This document shows, piece after piece, positions 1 to 8,609 of a stretch of DNA of 64,000 nt. Both the position numbers and the translations under genes were made by a program. The DNA is from Blastococcus haudaquaticus (GTDB lineage: Bacteria > Actinomycetota > Actinomycetes > Mycobacteriales > Geodermatophilaceae). A model generated the notes under the pieces. That model saw only the letters and a program-made list of their open reading frames with translations. It was not told the origin of the DNA and did no database searches. Each line of letters starts with the position of its first letter. Position 1 is the first letter of the stretch. The stretch is taken from the NCBI RefSeq assembly GCF_900230285.1, contig NZ_OCNK01000002.1, positions 310,001 through 374,000 of the forward strand, read 5' to 3'.

Positions 1-1556
1 ACCGCGGCGAGCAGCCACGGGACCTCCGCCCGCCGGAGCGACTCGACGATGCTCACCTGCGACAGCTGCGAGGCCAGGAGCAGCGCGGCGACCGTCGACG
101 CGGCCACGGTCAGGATCGCGCGCACGGAGAAGCGCTCGAGGCGAGGCGCGGCAACCGTCGTCCCGTCCGGCTGGGCGAGTTCCTTGCGCAGATCGGCCAG
201 GACCTCGGCACCCCGCACCGAACGACGCACGGCCGGCGGCAACGCGACCGGCTGCAGCAGCGCCGTCAGCCGGGGCGCTGCCGAGCCCGCGGTGTACTCC
301 GCCCGCAGGGCCGACGCGGCCGGACCGGCGCCCACGACCGTCGCGCCACCGACGAGCAGGGCCACCGCGTCGAGGTCCCGCTGGAGGTCACCGGCCGCCG
401 GCTGCGCGGACCGCAGGTCGCGGAACCCGGCCTCCCCGTCCGACAACACCACGACGCAGTCGGGCGCGAGCGAGCCGTGCGCCAGACCGACGTCGTGCAG
501 CCGGCGCAGCGCGGCGAACGCCGCGGCCAGCCCCTGCTCGGCGCACTCCCCCGCCGCCGGCAACGGCGTGCCGGTCAGCGGCCGCTCGGCCAGCACGAGG
601 GCAGGACCGACCGACAGCAGTGCCAGGACCCGGGGCACGGCCACCCCGGCGGCGGCGGCCAGGGCGGCGCTCGACGCCTGCCGTTCCAGCCCGCCCCGCT
701 GGGTCAGCGACGGACGGCCGACGACGGACGTCCGGAAGCGCAGGGCACGTCCGGCCCGCCGCACGAACGGCACGCCCCGACCGTCCGGGTCCACGACGGT
801 GATGGTGACGTCGCCGGTGGCGTCCGCTGCGGTGAAGCGCAGGAACCCCGCCGTCTGCTCGGCCACCCGCAGAGCGCCCACGTGGACACCGGCCCGGGCC
901 AGTTCGGCGCGGACGACGTCGTCGGCCGGACGCGCGGGCGGCACCCCGGCGGCCACCCGCACGGTCAGCCCGGCGACCGCCCCCAGCAGGACTCCGGCGA
1001 AGGCGCCCGCCACGGTCAGGTTGCCGAGGGCCACGGCGCTGACGAGGGCGCCGAGGACGGCCCACCGCGCGGGCTGCCCCCAGCGGCGGCGCCGCTGCAG
1101 GTCCGCGCCGACGAGGAAAGCGACCGCGGCGACGACCGGGACGAGCGCCGCGTCGTCCCGGGGACCGGTCAGGACGACGGCGAGCGCGCCGCCCACCGCG
1201 TCGCCGAGCCGTTCCGCCGCTGCACCCGTCACCAGTCCGAGGACGAGGGCCACCAGGGCGTGCAGCAGCGCCGTCCGGCGGTGCCGCGCGGCGTCGACCG
1301 CGACCGTGAGGAGCACGCCCAGCAGAGCGAGGGACGCGACCGCCGACGCGACGGAGAACACCGTCCGGAGCGGATCGCCGGCCACGGCGGGGACCACGCC
1401 GACGACGGCTCCGACCGCCTCCGGCGCCTGGACGGCGGCCAGCACGAGGACGGCGAGGGCCGCCGCGGCGGTCGCCAGCCCGGCGACGTCGTTCGGCCGG
1501 CGCACCCGTTGCCGGAGCCCGGGTGCCGAAGGCGCACCCTCCCCCGGCCCGGTCAC
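1..1556 (-). CDS. Flippase-like (TIGR00374/MprF-type) membrane protein with kinase-like domain, 3' end outside window
   Basis: The minus-strand frame stays open to the window edge, giving about 518 residues without a stop. About 200 N-terminal residues contain several hydrophobic segments. A cytoplasmic kinase-like stretch follows, with a degenerate catalytic loop reading LAHGSLAPD. Near residue 470 a new membrane segment begins that resembles the start of the lysylphosphatidylglycerol-synthase/YbhN-type membrane domain. Such proteins are integral membrane proteins linked to lipid or polyprenol handling; the substrate is unknown. The chosen GTG start has GAGGA about 10 nt upstream; an in-frame ATG at 1649 is an alternative without a good ribosome site. 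The gene diverges from the dehydrogenase operon at 1741. The domain call is by pattern recognition and the C-terminus is not visible. Confidence 0.7.
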   Translation of the reverse strand, partial: MTGPGEGAPSAPGLRQRVRRPNDVAGLATAAAALAVLVLAAVQAPEAVGAVVGVVPAVAGDPLRTVFSVASAVASLALLGVLLTVAVDAARHRRTALLHALVALVLGLVTGAAAERLGDAVGGALAVVLTGPRDDAALVPVVAAVAFLVGADLQRRRRWGQPARWAVLGALVSAVALGNLTVAGAFAGVLLGAVAGLTVRVAAGVPPARPADDVVRAELARAGVHVGALRVAEQTAGFLRFTAADATGDVTITVVDPDGRGVPFVRRAGRALRFRTSVVGRPSLTQRGGLERQASSAALAAAAGVAVPRVLALLSVGPALVLAERPLTGTPLPAAGECAEQGLAAAFAALRRLHDVGLAHGSLAPDCVVVLSDGEAGFRDLRSAQPAAGDLQRDLDAVALLVGGATVVGAGPAASALRAEYTAGSAAPRLTALLQPVALPPAVRRSVRGAEVLADLRKELAQPDGTTVAAPRLERFSVRAILTVAASTVAALLLASQLSQVSIVESLRRAEVPWLLAA

Positions 1557-1633
1557 CGCGTCATCATCCTCGACCGGTCGGGCGGTGAGGCCCGGGGCCG
1601 AGGGGCGCGCCGTCGCGGAGCGGTATCGGCGCG

Positions 1634-1694
1634 GCGGATAGCTGCACATGGGAAGGAGTCATTTCCGGTCGGGCCCGCTCGTCCGCAGACTCGG
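1634..1694 (+). promoter_or_regulatory. Predicted promoter and LysR-type operator of the 1741-4851 operon
   Basis: GCGGATAGCTGC at 1634-1645 matches 9 of 12 bases of the element GTGGATCGCAGC seen upstream of the operons at 15721 and 21036. CATTTCCG follows at 1660-1667, then exactly 18 bp after TTTCCG a -10 CAGACT at 1686-1691. The spacing from box to CATTTCCG is 14 bp here and 13 bp in the other two copies. Assignment to a common regulator is inference. Confidence 0.5.
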
Positions 1695-1740
1695 AGTGGC
1701 GCCGGTCACCGGAGCGCCGCCCGACACCCGGAGGACGACC

Positions 1741-2889
1741 GTGCCCGACACCGCGCAACGAGGCGCACCCCCGGACCAGGACGCGCTGAGGGTGATGTCC
1801 GGCCTGCTCTCCGACGCCACACTGCTCGCCGCCAGGGGCACTGCGGCGCCCCAGGACATCGACACCGCCATGCGGCTGGGCGCCGGGCACCCGGTCGGGC
1901 CCTTCGAACTCCTGGCCACTAACGGCCCGGAGGACCTCAGCGGCCTCGCGCTCCCGGCCGGGTCGGCTCGGTCGCCTGGGTCGGCTGGAGACGAGATCCC
2001 TACCGGCTCGGACATCTCGCCGACCGTCGCCTGGACGGGACCTGTCGGGGTCGTGGGGACCGGCCACATGGCCGGCGGCATCGTCGAGGCGGTCGCGCGG
2101 AGCGGCCGGGCGGTGCGCGTGCTCGCCCGGACGGACGAGGCAGGACAGCGGCTCCGTGCCCGGCTGGCGTCGAGCCTCGGCCGGGCCGTCTCCCGCGGGC
2201 GCCTCGACGAGGCCACGAGGGACACCATCGCCGGTCGGCTGTCGCTCACCCTCGACCCGTCCGACCTCGCGGTCACCGACGTCGTCATCGAGGCGGTCGC
2301 GGAGGACCTCGACGTCAAGGCGGCCGTCGTGAGCAGGCTCGACGCCGCCCTGCCGGTGTCCGTGCCGTTGGCCACCAACACGTCGTCGTTCCGGGTGTCC
2401 GACCTGCAGCCGTTCATCGCGGGCCCGCGTCCGGTGCTGGCGCTGCACTTCTTCAACCCGGCGCAGGTCATGAAGCTGGTCGAGGTGGTCGTGCCGGACG
2501 ACGTCGAGGACGCCGAGGGGCTGCAGGCGGCCGCGACCGCCTGGGCGCGCGGCATCGGCAAGACGCCGATCAGGTGCGCCGACTCGCGTGGGTTCGTGGT
2601 GAACCGGCTGCTCATCCCCTTCCTCAACGACGCCGTCCGGCTGCACGAGAGCGGCGTGCCCGTCGAGGAGGTCGACGCGCTCCTGGTGCAGGGCGCCGGG
2701 CACCCGATGGGGCCCCTGGCGCTGATCGACCTGATCGGCCTCGACGTCACCGTCGCGGCGCTGGAATCGATGGCCGCCGTGGAGGACGACCCCCGCCTCT
2801 CCCCGGCCCGGACGCTGCACGAGCTGGTCGCGGCCGGGCGGCTCGGCCGCAAGACCGGCGCCGGGTTCCACAGCTACCAGGAGAAGTGA
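1741..2889 (+). CDS. 3-hydroxyacyl-CoA dehydrogenase with an extra N-terminal partial C-domain
   Basis: The 382-residue product would oxidise a 3-hydroxyacyl-CoA to the 3-oxoacyl-CoA in a beta-oxidation-like lower pathway. The Rossmann motif GVVGTGHMAGG starts near residue 100. The family motif HFFNPAQVMKLVEVV carries the catalytic His at 236, and the C-terminal domain ends with GAGHPMGPLALIDLIGLD. Unusually, residues about 15-60 look like a shortened copy of that C-terminal domain (DIDTAMRLGAGHPVGPFEL), placed before the NAD domain and joined by a loose linker. The second beta strand ends in ...VLAR instead of the usual Asp, which may favour NADP. GTG at 1741 is chosen because GGAGG lies 9 nt upstream. 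The stop overlaps the next ATG. Confidence 0.88.
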   Translation: MPDTAQRGAPPDQDALRVMSGLLSDATLLAARGTAAPQDIDTAMRLGAGHPVGPFELLATNGPEDLSGLALPAGSARSPGSAGDEIPTGSDISPTVAWTGPVGVVGTGHMAGGIVEAVARSGRAVRVLARTDEAGQRLRARLASSLGRAVSRGRLDEATRDTIAGRLSLTLDPSDLAVTDVVIEAVAEDLDVKAAVVSRLDAALPVSVPLATNTSSFRVSDLQPFIAGPRPVLALHFFNPAQVMKLVEVVVPDDVEDAEGLQAAATAWARGIGKTPIRCADSRGFVVNRLLIPFLNDAVRLHESGVPVEEVDALLVQGAGHPMGPLALIDLIGLDVTVAALESMAAVEDDPRLSPARTLHELVAAGRLGRKTGAGFHSYQEK

Positions 2890-3407
2890 TGCAGACGTTG
2901 GACGATCCCAGCACGGCGGCCGACCCCACCGCCGCCTGGACGACGCTGATCAGCCGCTACTACGACGGCTGCAGCGCGGGCGACGTCGATCTGATGCTGC
3001 AGACGCTGCACCCCGACGTCGTCCACTGGTTCCTGGCGCCCAACACCGGGTCCGCGGCCGTGGCGGGCGGTGATCACCTCGCCCGCTACTGGCGCAAGGT
3101 GACCGGCATGCTGCAGGCCCGCTGGGTGGTCGACAGCATCTGCGCCACACCCGCGCAGGCGGTCATCGAGTGGACGATGTGGTGGCTGCCCGAGGGCGCG
3201 ACCGAGCGGGTCGCCACCCGCGGCGCCGAGTGGTTCACCTGCGAGGACGGGCTGATCCGCGAGATCCGCAGCTACTACCAGATGCGCCCGCAGACGACCC
3301 AGCTCGAGGGGTTCCCCTACGCCGAGCGCGGCTACTCCGTGCCGGGCGCCGAGCGCAGCACGATCCATCCCGACGCCCAGCAGTACGGACCAGGAGGAAC
3401 ATCGTGA
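2889..3407 (+). CDS. NTF2-like/SnoaL-fold polyketide-cyclase-type protein
   Basis: This 172-residue protein begins inside the stop codon of the dehydrogenase (ATGA). It has the look of the SnoaL/NTF2-like alpha+beta barrel: a helical start (ISRYYDGCSAGDVDLMLQTLHPDVVHWF), a central GGDHLARYWRKV segment, and strands ending in EWFTCEDGLIREIRSYYQ. Members act as small isomerases, cyclases, dehydratases or binding proteins; no function can be read from sequence alone. Its place between two CoA-type enzymes suggests a role on the same substrate. Its last codons overlap the GTG of the next gene, so translation is probably coupled. Confidence 0.75.
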   Translation: MQTLDDPSTAADPTAAWTTLISRYYDGCSAGDVDLMLQTLHPDVVHWFLAPNTGSAAVAGGDHLARYWRKVTGMLQARWVVDSICATPAQAVIEWTMWWLPEGATERVATRGAEWFTCEDGLIREIRSYYQMRPQTTQLEGFPYAERGYSVPGAERSTIHPDAQQYGPGGTS

Positions 3408-4168
3408 CCGCCGTCGACGTGACCCGGGAAGGCGCCGTCGCCACGGTCACCCTCAACCGGCCGGACAAGCTGAACGCGCTCGACCGGTCCACCCGCTGGG
3501 AGCTCATCGGCGCCCTCCGCGAGGTCGCGGTCGATCACGACGTGCGGGCCGTGGTGCTCACGGGCGCCGGGCGGGCCTTCTGCGTGGGCCAGGACCTCGC
3601 CGCTGTCGAGGAGCTCGAGCACGCCGACGAGACCGTCGCCGGCTCCTACAACCCCATCGCCCAGACGATCGCCGACATGCCCAAGCCCGTGGTGGCAGCG
3701 GTGAACGGCGCGGCGGTCGGGGCCGGCCTCGGCCTGGCGCTCGCCTGCGACCTGCGCCTGGCAGCGGAGTCGGCATCGTTCTCCTGCGCATTCGGCAAGG
3801 TGGGACTCGTCCCCGACACCGGGGTTTCCTGGCACCTGGTCCGCGAACTGGGCTATGCCCGCGCGTTCGCCGTGGCGACCCTCGGCCGGACATTCACCGC
3901 CGACGAAGCGAAGGCCTACGGCCTGATCAACCGCGTCCTGCCCCCCGAGCAGCTGGCCGCGAGCGCCCGCGAGCTGGCCGGGATGCTGGCGGACGGCCCC
4001 TCGCTGGCGTTCGCCCTCACCAAGAGCCAGTTCCGCGCGGCCGGCGAGCTGCCGCTGGAGGCCCTGCTCGCCCTGGAGGCCCGGCACCAGGGCGAGGCGG
4101 CTGCGCACCCGGACCACGTCGAGGGCAGGACGGCGTTCGCGGAGAAGCGCGCGCCCCGCTGGGCATGA
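3404..4168 (+). CDS. Enoyl-CoA hydratase/isomerase family protein, PaaG-like
   Basis: The 254-residue crotonase-fold protein shows the CoA-binding and oxyanion segment GRAFCVGQDLAAVEE and the helix VNGAAVGAGLGLALACDLRLA. The two Glu residues of true enoyl-CoA hydratases are missing: the first is Gly in AGLGLALACD, and the second lies in SFSCAFGKVGLVPDTG, which has no Glu. The LVPD segment instead matches PaaG-type ring-opening isomerases, where this Asp is catalytic. An isomerase acting on an unsaturated or epoxide CoA thioester is therefore more likely than a hydratase. Start GTG at 3404 overlaps the upstream stop; AGGAGGA lies just upstream. The end overlaps the next ATG. Confidence 0.85.
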   Translation: MTAVDVTREGAVATVTLNRPDKLNALDRSTRWELIGALREVAVDHDVRAVVLTGAGRAFCVGQDLAAVEELEHADETVAGSYNPIAQTIADMPKPVVAAVNGAAVGAGLGLALACDLRLAAESASFSCAFGKVGLVPDTGVSWHLVRELGYARAFAVATLGRTFTADEAKAYGLINRVLPPEQLAASARELAGMLADGPSLAFALTKSQFRAAGELPLEALLALEARHQGEAAAHPDHVEGRTAFAEKRAPRWA

Positions 4169-4851
4169 CCACGCCGGGTGCCGTGCTCGTGCATGGCCTG
4201 TGGCACGGCGCCTGGTGCTGGGACGGCGTCCGCGCAGCCCTGGCCGACCGCGGGATCGAGAGCGCCGCCGTGGAGCTGCCGCTCACCGACCTCGCCGCCG
4301 ACACGCAGGCCACACGCGACGCCGTGGACGCCTTCGGCCGGCCTGCCGTGCTGGTCGGGCATTCCTACGGCGGCGCGGTGATCACGGGCGCCGGCACGCA
4401 CCCCCTGGTGCGTGAGCTGGTGTACGTCGCCGCCTACCAGTTGGACGACGGCGAGTCCGTCAGCCGACCGGGGTCGATCGGCGGGCTGCCCGACACCCGG
4501 CTGGGCGAGGCGATGCGGGTGTCCGAGGACCAGGTGGGCCTCGATCCGGGCCTGGCCGCGCGGCTCCTGTACGGCGACGCCCCCGCAAAGGTGGCCGCGG
4601 CCGCCACCGCACGGCTGCGCCCGGTGAGCCGCCAGGTCTTCCGCGGGGTGCCCGAGGTCATCGCCTGGCGCAGCGTCCCGTCGACCTACGTGGTGTGCGC
4701 GGACGACGAGGTGGTGCACCCCGAGCGGCAGCGCGCGATGGCCCGGCGCGCGACGCGAACCGTCGAGTGGCCGTGCGGCCACAGCCCCGCCGCCACCCGC
4801 CCGGAAGCGGTCGCCGACCTGGTGGCCGAGCGGGTCCGGGCGCTCAGCTGA
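4165..4851 (+). CDS. Alpha/beta-fold hydrolase
   Basis: The 228-residue protein has the oxyanion-hole motif HGLWHGAWCW at residues 10-19, the nucleophile elbow GHSYGG, and a late CGHSPA that supplies the catalytic His. It resembles small esterases of the methylesterase/EstC type (hydroxynitrile-lyase-like group). It would hydrolyse an ester or thioester, or cleave a C-C bond, in the cytoplasm. It closes the operon that starts at 1741 and overlaps the upstream stop by four bases. Its last eight bases overlap the 3' end of the opposing SDR gene, so the two operons converge without a spacer. Confidence 0.85.
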   Translation: MTTPGAVLVHGLWHGAWCWDGVRAALADRGIESAAVELPLTDLAADTQATRDAVDAFGRPAVLVGHSYGGAVITGAGTHPLVRELVYVAAYQLDDGESVSRPGSIGGLPDTRLGEAMRVSEDQVGLDPGLAARLLYGDAPAKVAAAATARLRPVSRQVFRGVPEVIAWRSVPSTYVVCADDEVVHPERQRAMARRATRTVEWPCGHSPAATRPEAVADLVAERVRALS

Positions 4852-5629
4852 CGGTCTTCCGCACCAGCTTCCGGACGCCGGCCAGCCAGCGGTCGGGGTC
4901 GGCGGCCTTCTGCGCCCAGTAGGTGCCGACCTCCGGGTGCGGGAGGATCAGGAACCGCTCCTCGGCGATCCCCGCGACGACCGACTCCGCGACCTGCTCG
5001 GGCGTGAGCACCGCCCCGGAGGCGGCGACCACGGAGGCCGCCGACCGGCCTTCCTCGAGCGGATCGAGCAGCAGCGGCGTCGCCACGCCCAGCGGGCAGA
5101 CGGCACTGACCTTGATGCCGCGGTCCCCGTAGGTGACCGCAAGCCACTCGGCGAACGCCACCGCTCCGTGCTTGGTCACCGTGTACGGGGCGTCGCCGGG
5201 GGTGGTCAGCAGCCCCGCGGCGGACGCCACGTTGAGCAGGTAGCCGCTCCCCCGCTCGAGCATCGATGGCAGGACGGCGCGGGCGGCGTGCACGTGGGCG
5301 AGCACGTTGACCGCGAACACCTGCTGCCAGGTGTCCGTCGGCACCTCCACTCCCCCGCCGGAGAAGACGCCGGCGTTGGAGCAGAACAGGTCGACCCGGC
5401 CGTACGCACTCAGGGTCCGCTCCACGAGTGCCGCGACGGCGGCCTCGTCGGTCACGTCGGTCGTGTCCGCCGTCCCGCCGATCTCCTCGGCCACGCGCAG
5501 GGCCGCCTCGCCGTCGCGGTCGCTCACGACGACGGCAGCGGCCCCTTCGGCGGCGAACCGCCGGGCCAGCGCGGCGCCGATCCCGCTGCCGGCACCGGTG
5601 ACGACGACGACGGCGTCCCTCAGCTCCAT
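4844..5629 (-). CDS. Short-chain dehydrogenase/reductase (SDR)
   Basis: Classical SDR of 261 residues. The cofactor motif TGAGSGIGAAL lies at residues 10-20, CSNAG follows near residue 88, then the catalytic Ser in NVASAAG and YTVTK with the catalytic Tyr and Lys. It would oxidise or reduce an alcohol/ketone using NAD(P). ATG at 5629 is preceded by TAGGAG, with the FAA-hydrolase stop immediately upstream, so this is the last gene of the minus-strand operon 8568-4844. Some long-chain relatives extend the C-terminus in the same way (LPHPEVGTYWAQKAADPDRWL). Substrate unknown. Confidence 0.88.
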   Translation of the reverse strand: MELRDAVVVVTGAGSGIGAALARRFAAEGAAAVVVSDRDGEAALRVAEEIGGTADTTDVTDEAAVAALVERTLSAYGRVDLFCSNAGVFSGGGVEVPTDTWQQVFAVNVLAHVHAARAVLPSMLERGSGYLLNVASAAGLLTTPGDAPYTVTKHGAVAFAEWLAVTYGDRGIKVSAVCPLGVATPLLLDPLEEGRSAASVVAASGAVLTPEQVAESVVAGIAEERFLILPHPEVGTYWAQKAADPDRWLAGVRKLVRKTVS

Positions 5630-5631
5630 GC

Positions 5632-6567
5632 TCAGGCTCCTACCCCGATCCGGCGCCGGCCGCGCGGGATCTCGACCGGCTGCGGGCCGGGCACGAGCCG
5701 GTTCTCGATGAACCCGAGCTGCTCGACCTCGATGCGGACGACGTCCCCTGGCGCCAGCCAGTCCGGCGCGGTGTCGGGATCGGTCCGGCGGATCTCGGCC
5801 AGGCAACCGGTGCCGCAGGTGCCGGAGCCCATCACGTCCCCGGGGCGGACAACGGTGCCGCGGGAGGCGTAGGCGACCAGGTCGGCGAACGACCAGGCCA
5901 TGTTCGAGGTGACGTCGCCGCCGGTGCGCACCCCGTTGAGCCGTACCTCGGTGGTCAGGGCGAGCCGGCCGTCGACGACGAAGTCGGCGAGCTCGTCGGC
6001 GGTCACGAGCCACGGGCCGAGGGTGATGGCCGCGTCCTTCGACTTCGACGGGCCCATGGGGAACTTGAACTCGTGGACCTGCAGGTCGCGGGCCGACCAG
6101 TCGTTGAAGATCGTGTAGCCGAGGATGTGGTCAGCGGCCTGTGCCGGGGTCAGGTCCGAGCCCGCGCGGCCCACGACGACCCCCACCTCGAGCTCGTAGT
6201 CGAGCTGGGTGACCAGCGGGGGGATCCGCACGTCGTCGTAGGGACCGGTGATGGACGCGGGGTTGGAGAAGTAGAACAGCGGCTTCTCGTACCACTCGTC
6301 GGGCACGCTGCCGGCCAGCTCGGCCAGATGGGCCTCGTAGGTCAGGAAGTCACGGACGCTGGGCGGGTCCAGCAGCGGGCCGAACGAGGCGTCGGGCACC
6401 GGCACGCCGTCGCCGGAGCGCAGCCGGCGGGCGACGTCGGCGAGCGACTCCTCCCCGCCTGCGATCACGTCCCGCAGCGTCGGTCCGGCGTCCAGCAGCC
6501 TGATCACGTCGCCGTCGAGGACCCCGACCCGATGACCCTCGGCGCTCCGCACGGTGGTCAGCCGCAC
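5632..6567 (-). CDS. Fumarylacetoacetate hydrolase (FAA) family protein
   Basis: The 311-residue protein has the FAA-hydrolase catalytic core. The metal-binding ELEVGVVVGRAG segment is followed by the NDWSARDLQ motif and a C-terminal GDVMGSGTCGTGCL loop. These enzymes use Mg2+ or Ca2+ to hydrolyse C-C bonds in diketo acids, or to hydrate or decarboxylate ring-cleavage products. The segment FPMGPSKSKDAAITLGPWLVT is typical of the larger FAH-like branch. The GTG start lies 1 bp from the cyclase stop, so the genes are co-transcribed. It is not closely related to the other two FAA proteins in this window (19000 and 31370). Confidence 0.9.
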   Translation of the reverse strand: MRLTTVRSAEGHRVGVLDGDVIRLLDAGPTLRDVIAGGEESLADVARRLRSGDGVPVPDASFGPLLDPPSVRDFLTYEAHLAELAGSVPDEWYEKPLFYFSNPASITGPYDDVRIPPLVTQLDYELEVGVVVGRAGSDLTPAQAADHILGYTIFNDWSARDLQVHEFKFPMGPSKSKDAAITLGPWLVTADELADFVVDGRLALTTEVRLNGVRTGGDVTSNMAWSFADLVAYASRGTVVRPGDVMGSGTCGTGCLAEIRRTDPDTAPDWLAPGDVVRIEVEQLGFIENRLVPGPQPVEIPRGRRRIGVGA

Positions 6568-6568
6568 G

Positions 6569-7567
6569 TCACTTCACCGCCACGGGGTTGACCGGCGAGC
6601 CGACGGCGCGGGTGAACGGCAGCGGCTGCGCGGCGATGAGGAACTCGTGGACGCCGTCCTCGGCGCAGTCGGCGGCCAGGCCGTCGAGGTCCCACATCTC
6701 CCCCAGCAGCAGGCCGATGTGCGGCAGCGCCACCTGGTGCAGGGGCTGCATGGCGCCCGGCCACTCGTTGGGCCGCACCTCCGCCCCCCAGGTGTCGGTC
6801 GCCAGCGCGGCGATCTCGGTCGAGTGCAGCCAGCCGGCCGTCTCGAACGACAGGCCCGGCGCCGGGCCGCCGGCGTAGGAACCCCACCCTTCGCCCGCGG
6901 CGAGGCGGCGGCGCACCCGGGTCAGCTGGCCGGTGCGCAGCAGCACGATGTCACCGCGGCCCACCCGGGAGGTCTCCCCCTGGCGGCGGATCGTCTCCTC
7001 CAGGTCGGCGCTCGTGATCGGGCAGCCGTCGGGCAGCTCACCGTCCTCACCCAGCGCCCGGCCGACGTCGAGCAGGACACCGCGGCCGACGACCGGTGCG
7101 GCGAGGTGCTCGATGCCGGTGGCGAAGTCGCCCTCACTGGTCACGACCTCGCGCGCCACGCGGCCGTTCCAGGCCACGCCGTGGTCGAAGACGTGGCCGA
7201 GGCCGTCCCACTGCGTCGAGCACTGCAGCGGCATGAAGACCGAGTCGTCCGCGACCGACAGTCCGTGCGGGAGACCCATCTGCTCGGCGGTGTCCATGCC
7301 GGTGGAGGTCATCACGCGCACGGGATTGACCCGGCGCTTCCAGCCGAACTGCGGGCCGTCCTCGTCGAACGGCAGGGACAGGCTGAAGGAGTCCCCCCGC
7401 CGGACGAGACCCGCGGCCGCGGTGCGCTTGGCCGCGTCGAGGTGGTTCACCGTGCCGAGCGCGTCATCGGCCCCCCAGCGGTTCCAGTTGCTGAACCGCT
7501 TGGCCGAGTCGGCGATGGCCGCCTCGGGGTCGGGTCCGAAGGCCGACGTGATGTCGTAGCCGTTCAC
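6569..7567 (-). CDS. Cyclase family protein (putative metal-dependent hydrolase)
   Basis: This 332-residue protein belongs to the cyclase family (PF04199), which includes kynurenine formamidase and isatin hydrolase. The usual metal-site motif HxGTHxDxxxH appears here as CSTQWDGLGHVFD, a variant of a subgroup of larger cyclases. Other family marks are the ITSADLEETIRRQG segment and GDIVLLRTGQL. It would hydrolyse an amide, lactone or cyclic intermediate. The GTG start overlaps the amidohydrolase stop (GTGA), placing it second in the operon. The pairing with an ACMSD-like amidohydrolase suggests successive steps on one ring-derived intermediate. Confidence 0.85.
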   Translation of the reverse strand: MNGYDITSAFGPDPEAAIADSAKRFSNWNRWGADDALGTVNHLDAAKRTAAAGLVRRGDSFSLSLPFDEDGPQFGWKRRVNPVRVMTSTGMDTAEQMGLPHGLSVADDSVFMPLQCSTQWDGLGHVFDHGVAWNGRVAREVVTSEGDFATGIEHLAAPVVGRGVLLDVGRALGEDGELPDGCPITSADLEETIRRQGETSRVGRGDIVLLRTGQLTRVRRRLAAGEGWGSYAGGPAPGLSFETAGWLHSTEIAALATDTWGAEVRPNEWPGAMQPLHQVALPHIGLLLGEMWDLDGLAADCAEDGVHEFLIAAQPLPFTRAVGSPVNPVAVK

Positions 7568-8568
7568 GAGTCGAGTCCCAGGAGTCGGGCGGCGTTGCCG
7601 CCGCGGATGGCGTCGGTGGTCGAGGGGTCGAACCCGGCCGCTTCCAGGCGGTCGACGGGGTCCTCGACACCCATGTCGAAGGGGTAGTCGCTGCCGAGCG
7701 TCACCTGGCTCGCGCCCATCACCGAGACGAGGTGGCGCAGCTGCTCGGGCGTGTAGACGAGGGAGTCCACCCAGGTGCGGCGGAGCAGGGTCGAGGGCGG
7801 CTGCTCCGTGGTGTGCGCGTCGCCGCGCGCGGCCCAGGCGTGATCTGCGCGCACGACGTAGCTGGCGAGGTAGCCACCGCCGTGCGCCGACCAGACCCGG
7901 AGCCGCGGGTGCCGTTCGAGCAGTCCGGAGAAGACGAGGCGGGACAGCGCCAGCGCCGTCTCGGTCGGGTTCCCGACGGTGTTGAACAGGTAGTAGGCGT
8001 TCAGCCGCTCGCCCAGCGTGCAGCCCCACGGGTGGATGAGGACGGCGGCCCCGAGCTCCTCGGCGGCAGCCCAGAAGTCGGCCAGCGAGGGGTCGTCGAG
8101 CTCCCGTCCCGGACCGGCCGAGGTCGAGATCTGCACGCCGCGCATGCCGAGGTCGCGTACCGCCGTCTCGAGCTGTCCGACGGCCAGGTCAGGGTGCTGG
8201 AGGGAGACGGTCCCGATCGGCAGCAGCCGGTCCGGCTGCTTCGCACACGCGTGGACGACGCCCTCGTTGGTCACGGCGACGAGCCGCGCCGCCAGGTCGC
8301 GGTCGGCCCAGGCGTGGGGCAAGGGGGTCGCGCTGACCGCCTGCACGTCGACCCGTGCCGCGTCCATCGCGGTCAGCCGCAGGTCGAGATCGGTCAGCTT
8401 CGGGGCCAGTTCGGCGATGTGCCGCATGTTGTAGGCGAGCGACTCGGGGCCGAGGGTGGCCGCATCGACCCCGCGCTGCTGCGCCAGGCCCGGCTCTCCC
8501 TCCAGGAGCGCGTCCGCGGTGGGGACGGCGACATGGGCGTGGACGTCGATGGCAGGTACGACAGGCAA
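7564..8568 (-). CDS. Amidohydrolase family 2 protein (ACMSD-like decarboxylase/hydrolase)
   Basis: The 334-residue TIM-barrel protein begins with the metal motif IDVHAHV. It has HPWG and SAHGGGYL in the middle and GSDYPFDMGV near the C-terminus, the pattern of the ACMSD/gamma-resorcylate decarboxylase branch of amidohydrolases. Members decarboxylate, without oxygen, semialdehydes or hydroxybenzoates, or hydrolyse ring-derived acids. TTG at 8568 is preferred because GAGGAG lies 8 nt upstream; the first in-frame ATG would be at 8601. It is the first gene of the minus-strand operon and has its own promoter, which overlaps the 3' end of the adjacent LysR gene. Confidence 0.85.
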   Translation of the reverse strand: MPVVPAIDVHAHVAVPTADALLEGEPGLAQQRGVDAATLGPESLAYNMRHIAELAPKLTDLDLRLTAMDAARVDVQAVSATPLPHAWADRDLAARLVAVTNEGVVHACAKQPDRLLPIGTVSLQHPDLAVGQLETAVRDLGMRGVQISTSAGPGRELDDPSLADFWAAAEELGAAVLIHPWGCTLGERLNAYYLFNTVGNPTETALALSRLVFSGLLERHPRLRVWSAHGGGYLASYVVRADHAWAARGDAHTTEQPPSTLLRRTWVDSLVYTPEQLRHLVSVMGASQVTLGSDYPFDMGVEDPVDRLEAAGFDPSTTDAIRGGNAARLLGLDS

Positions 8569-8609
8569 GCGTCCACTCCTCGTGTGACGGCGGTGACACA
8601 ACGGCGTTC

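Noticed and set aside
49-1641. Long open frame on the plus strand
   Set aside because: It is Arg/Ala/Ser-rich with no domain and shadows the membrane protein read on the minus strand. High G+C keeps such frames open.
1649-1649. ATG at 1649 as start of the flippase-like gene
   Set aside because: The frame is open, but no ribosome site precedes it and the residues it adds are low-complexity; GTG 1556 has a modest ribosome site. It remains possible.
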